A stretch of DNA of 64,000 nucleotides from Collinsella sp. AF20-14LB (lineage in GTDB: Bacteria; Actinomycetota; Coriobacteriia; Coriobacteriales; Coriobacteriaceae): positions 1 to 64,000 of the forward strand of contig NZ_QRWD01000009.1 of NCBI RefSeq assembly GCF_003459505.1. The letters are read 5' to 3'. This document shows positions 63,993 through 64,000 of this stretch, in pieces. Each line of letters begins with the position of its first letter. The first letter of the stretch is position 1. A program made the translations under genes and the position numbers. Under the pieces are notes generated by a model. The model made no database searches. It was not told where the DNA came from and was given only the letters and a program-made list of their open reading frames with translations.

Positions 63993-64000
63993 TTCACGGC

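Overview
The window looks like a chromosomal segment of a gut-type anaerobic actinobacterium of the class Coriobacteriia, most like Collinsella. This is inferred from gene content and codon use, not from a search. The DNA is GC-rich, so long antisense open frames shadow many genes. The genes fit fermentation: pyruvate formate-lyase with its activase, a ketodeoxygluconate permease, a giant 2-hydroxyacyl-CoA dehydratase/activase-type protein and a glutamate importer. There are no rRNA, tRNA, CRISPR or prophage modules and no intact transposase.

Layout. 0.2-6.5 kb: DAHP synthase, then a MarR-controlled heterodimeric ABC exporter. 6.7-8.6 kb: a short-chain dehydrogenase and a KdgT-type permease. 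9.0-13.8 kb: pyruvate formate-lyase split into a 683-residue body and a separate 83-residue glycyl-radical protein, followed by a DegV protein and the activating enzyme. 14-21 kb: MTA/SAH nucleosidase, EngB GTPase, and an aspartate-family cluster (thrB, thrC, lysC, asd). 21.4-24.3 kb: Ogt and a two-component system in which both genes carry one in-frame stop. 24.4-31 kb: AIM24 protein, CLC-type transporter, a GyrI-like protein behind a LexA-like box, and an FtsX-type ABC pair. 31-43.7 kb: small and regulatory proteins, phosphofructokinase, an anchored Ntn-type amidohydrolase, M18 aminopeptidase, 2-hydroxyacid dehydrogenase, Map, a radical SAM protein, an alpha/beta hydrolase, and a GGDEF-like/REC/HD-GYP protein with an Hpt partner. 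43.9-47.4 kb: a more AT-rich accessory block with a DUF2975/XRE pair and an immunity-type ABC transporter with one frameshifted permease. 47.5-52 kb: a class-I amidotransferase-type hydrolase and a glutamate-type ABC importer. 52.3-63 kb: a Dxs-family enzyme, HD and membrane proteins, a glnB remnant, a HAD phosphatase, a small SOS-box-associated membrane peptide, and a TetR regulator with the 1593-residue dehydratase-related protein.

The spaces between genes are unusually rich in inverted repeats. At least three long nested elements (30, 28 and 28-bp perfect arms with unrelated sequences) share 12-13-nt spacer motifs around an inner terminator-like stem. A six-copy short palindrome, three copies of another palindrome family, an array of three 80-bp tandem hairpins and several single long inverted repeats are also present.

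The items most worth a second look are the two-polypeptide pyruvate formate-lyase, the nested-inverted-repeat family, the doubly interrupted two-component system, the two LexA-like boxes (one before a GyrI-like gene, one before a 41-residue membrane peptide) and the tandem hairpin array.
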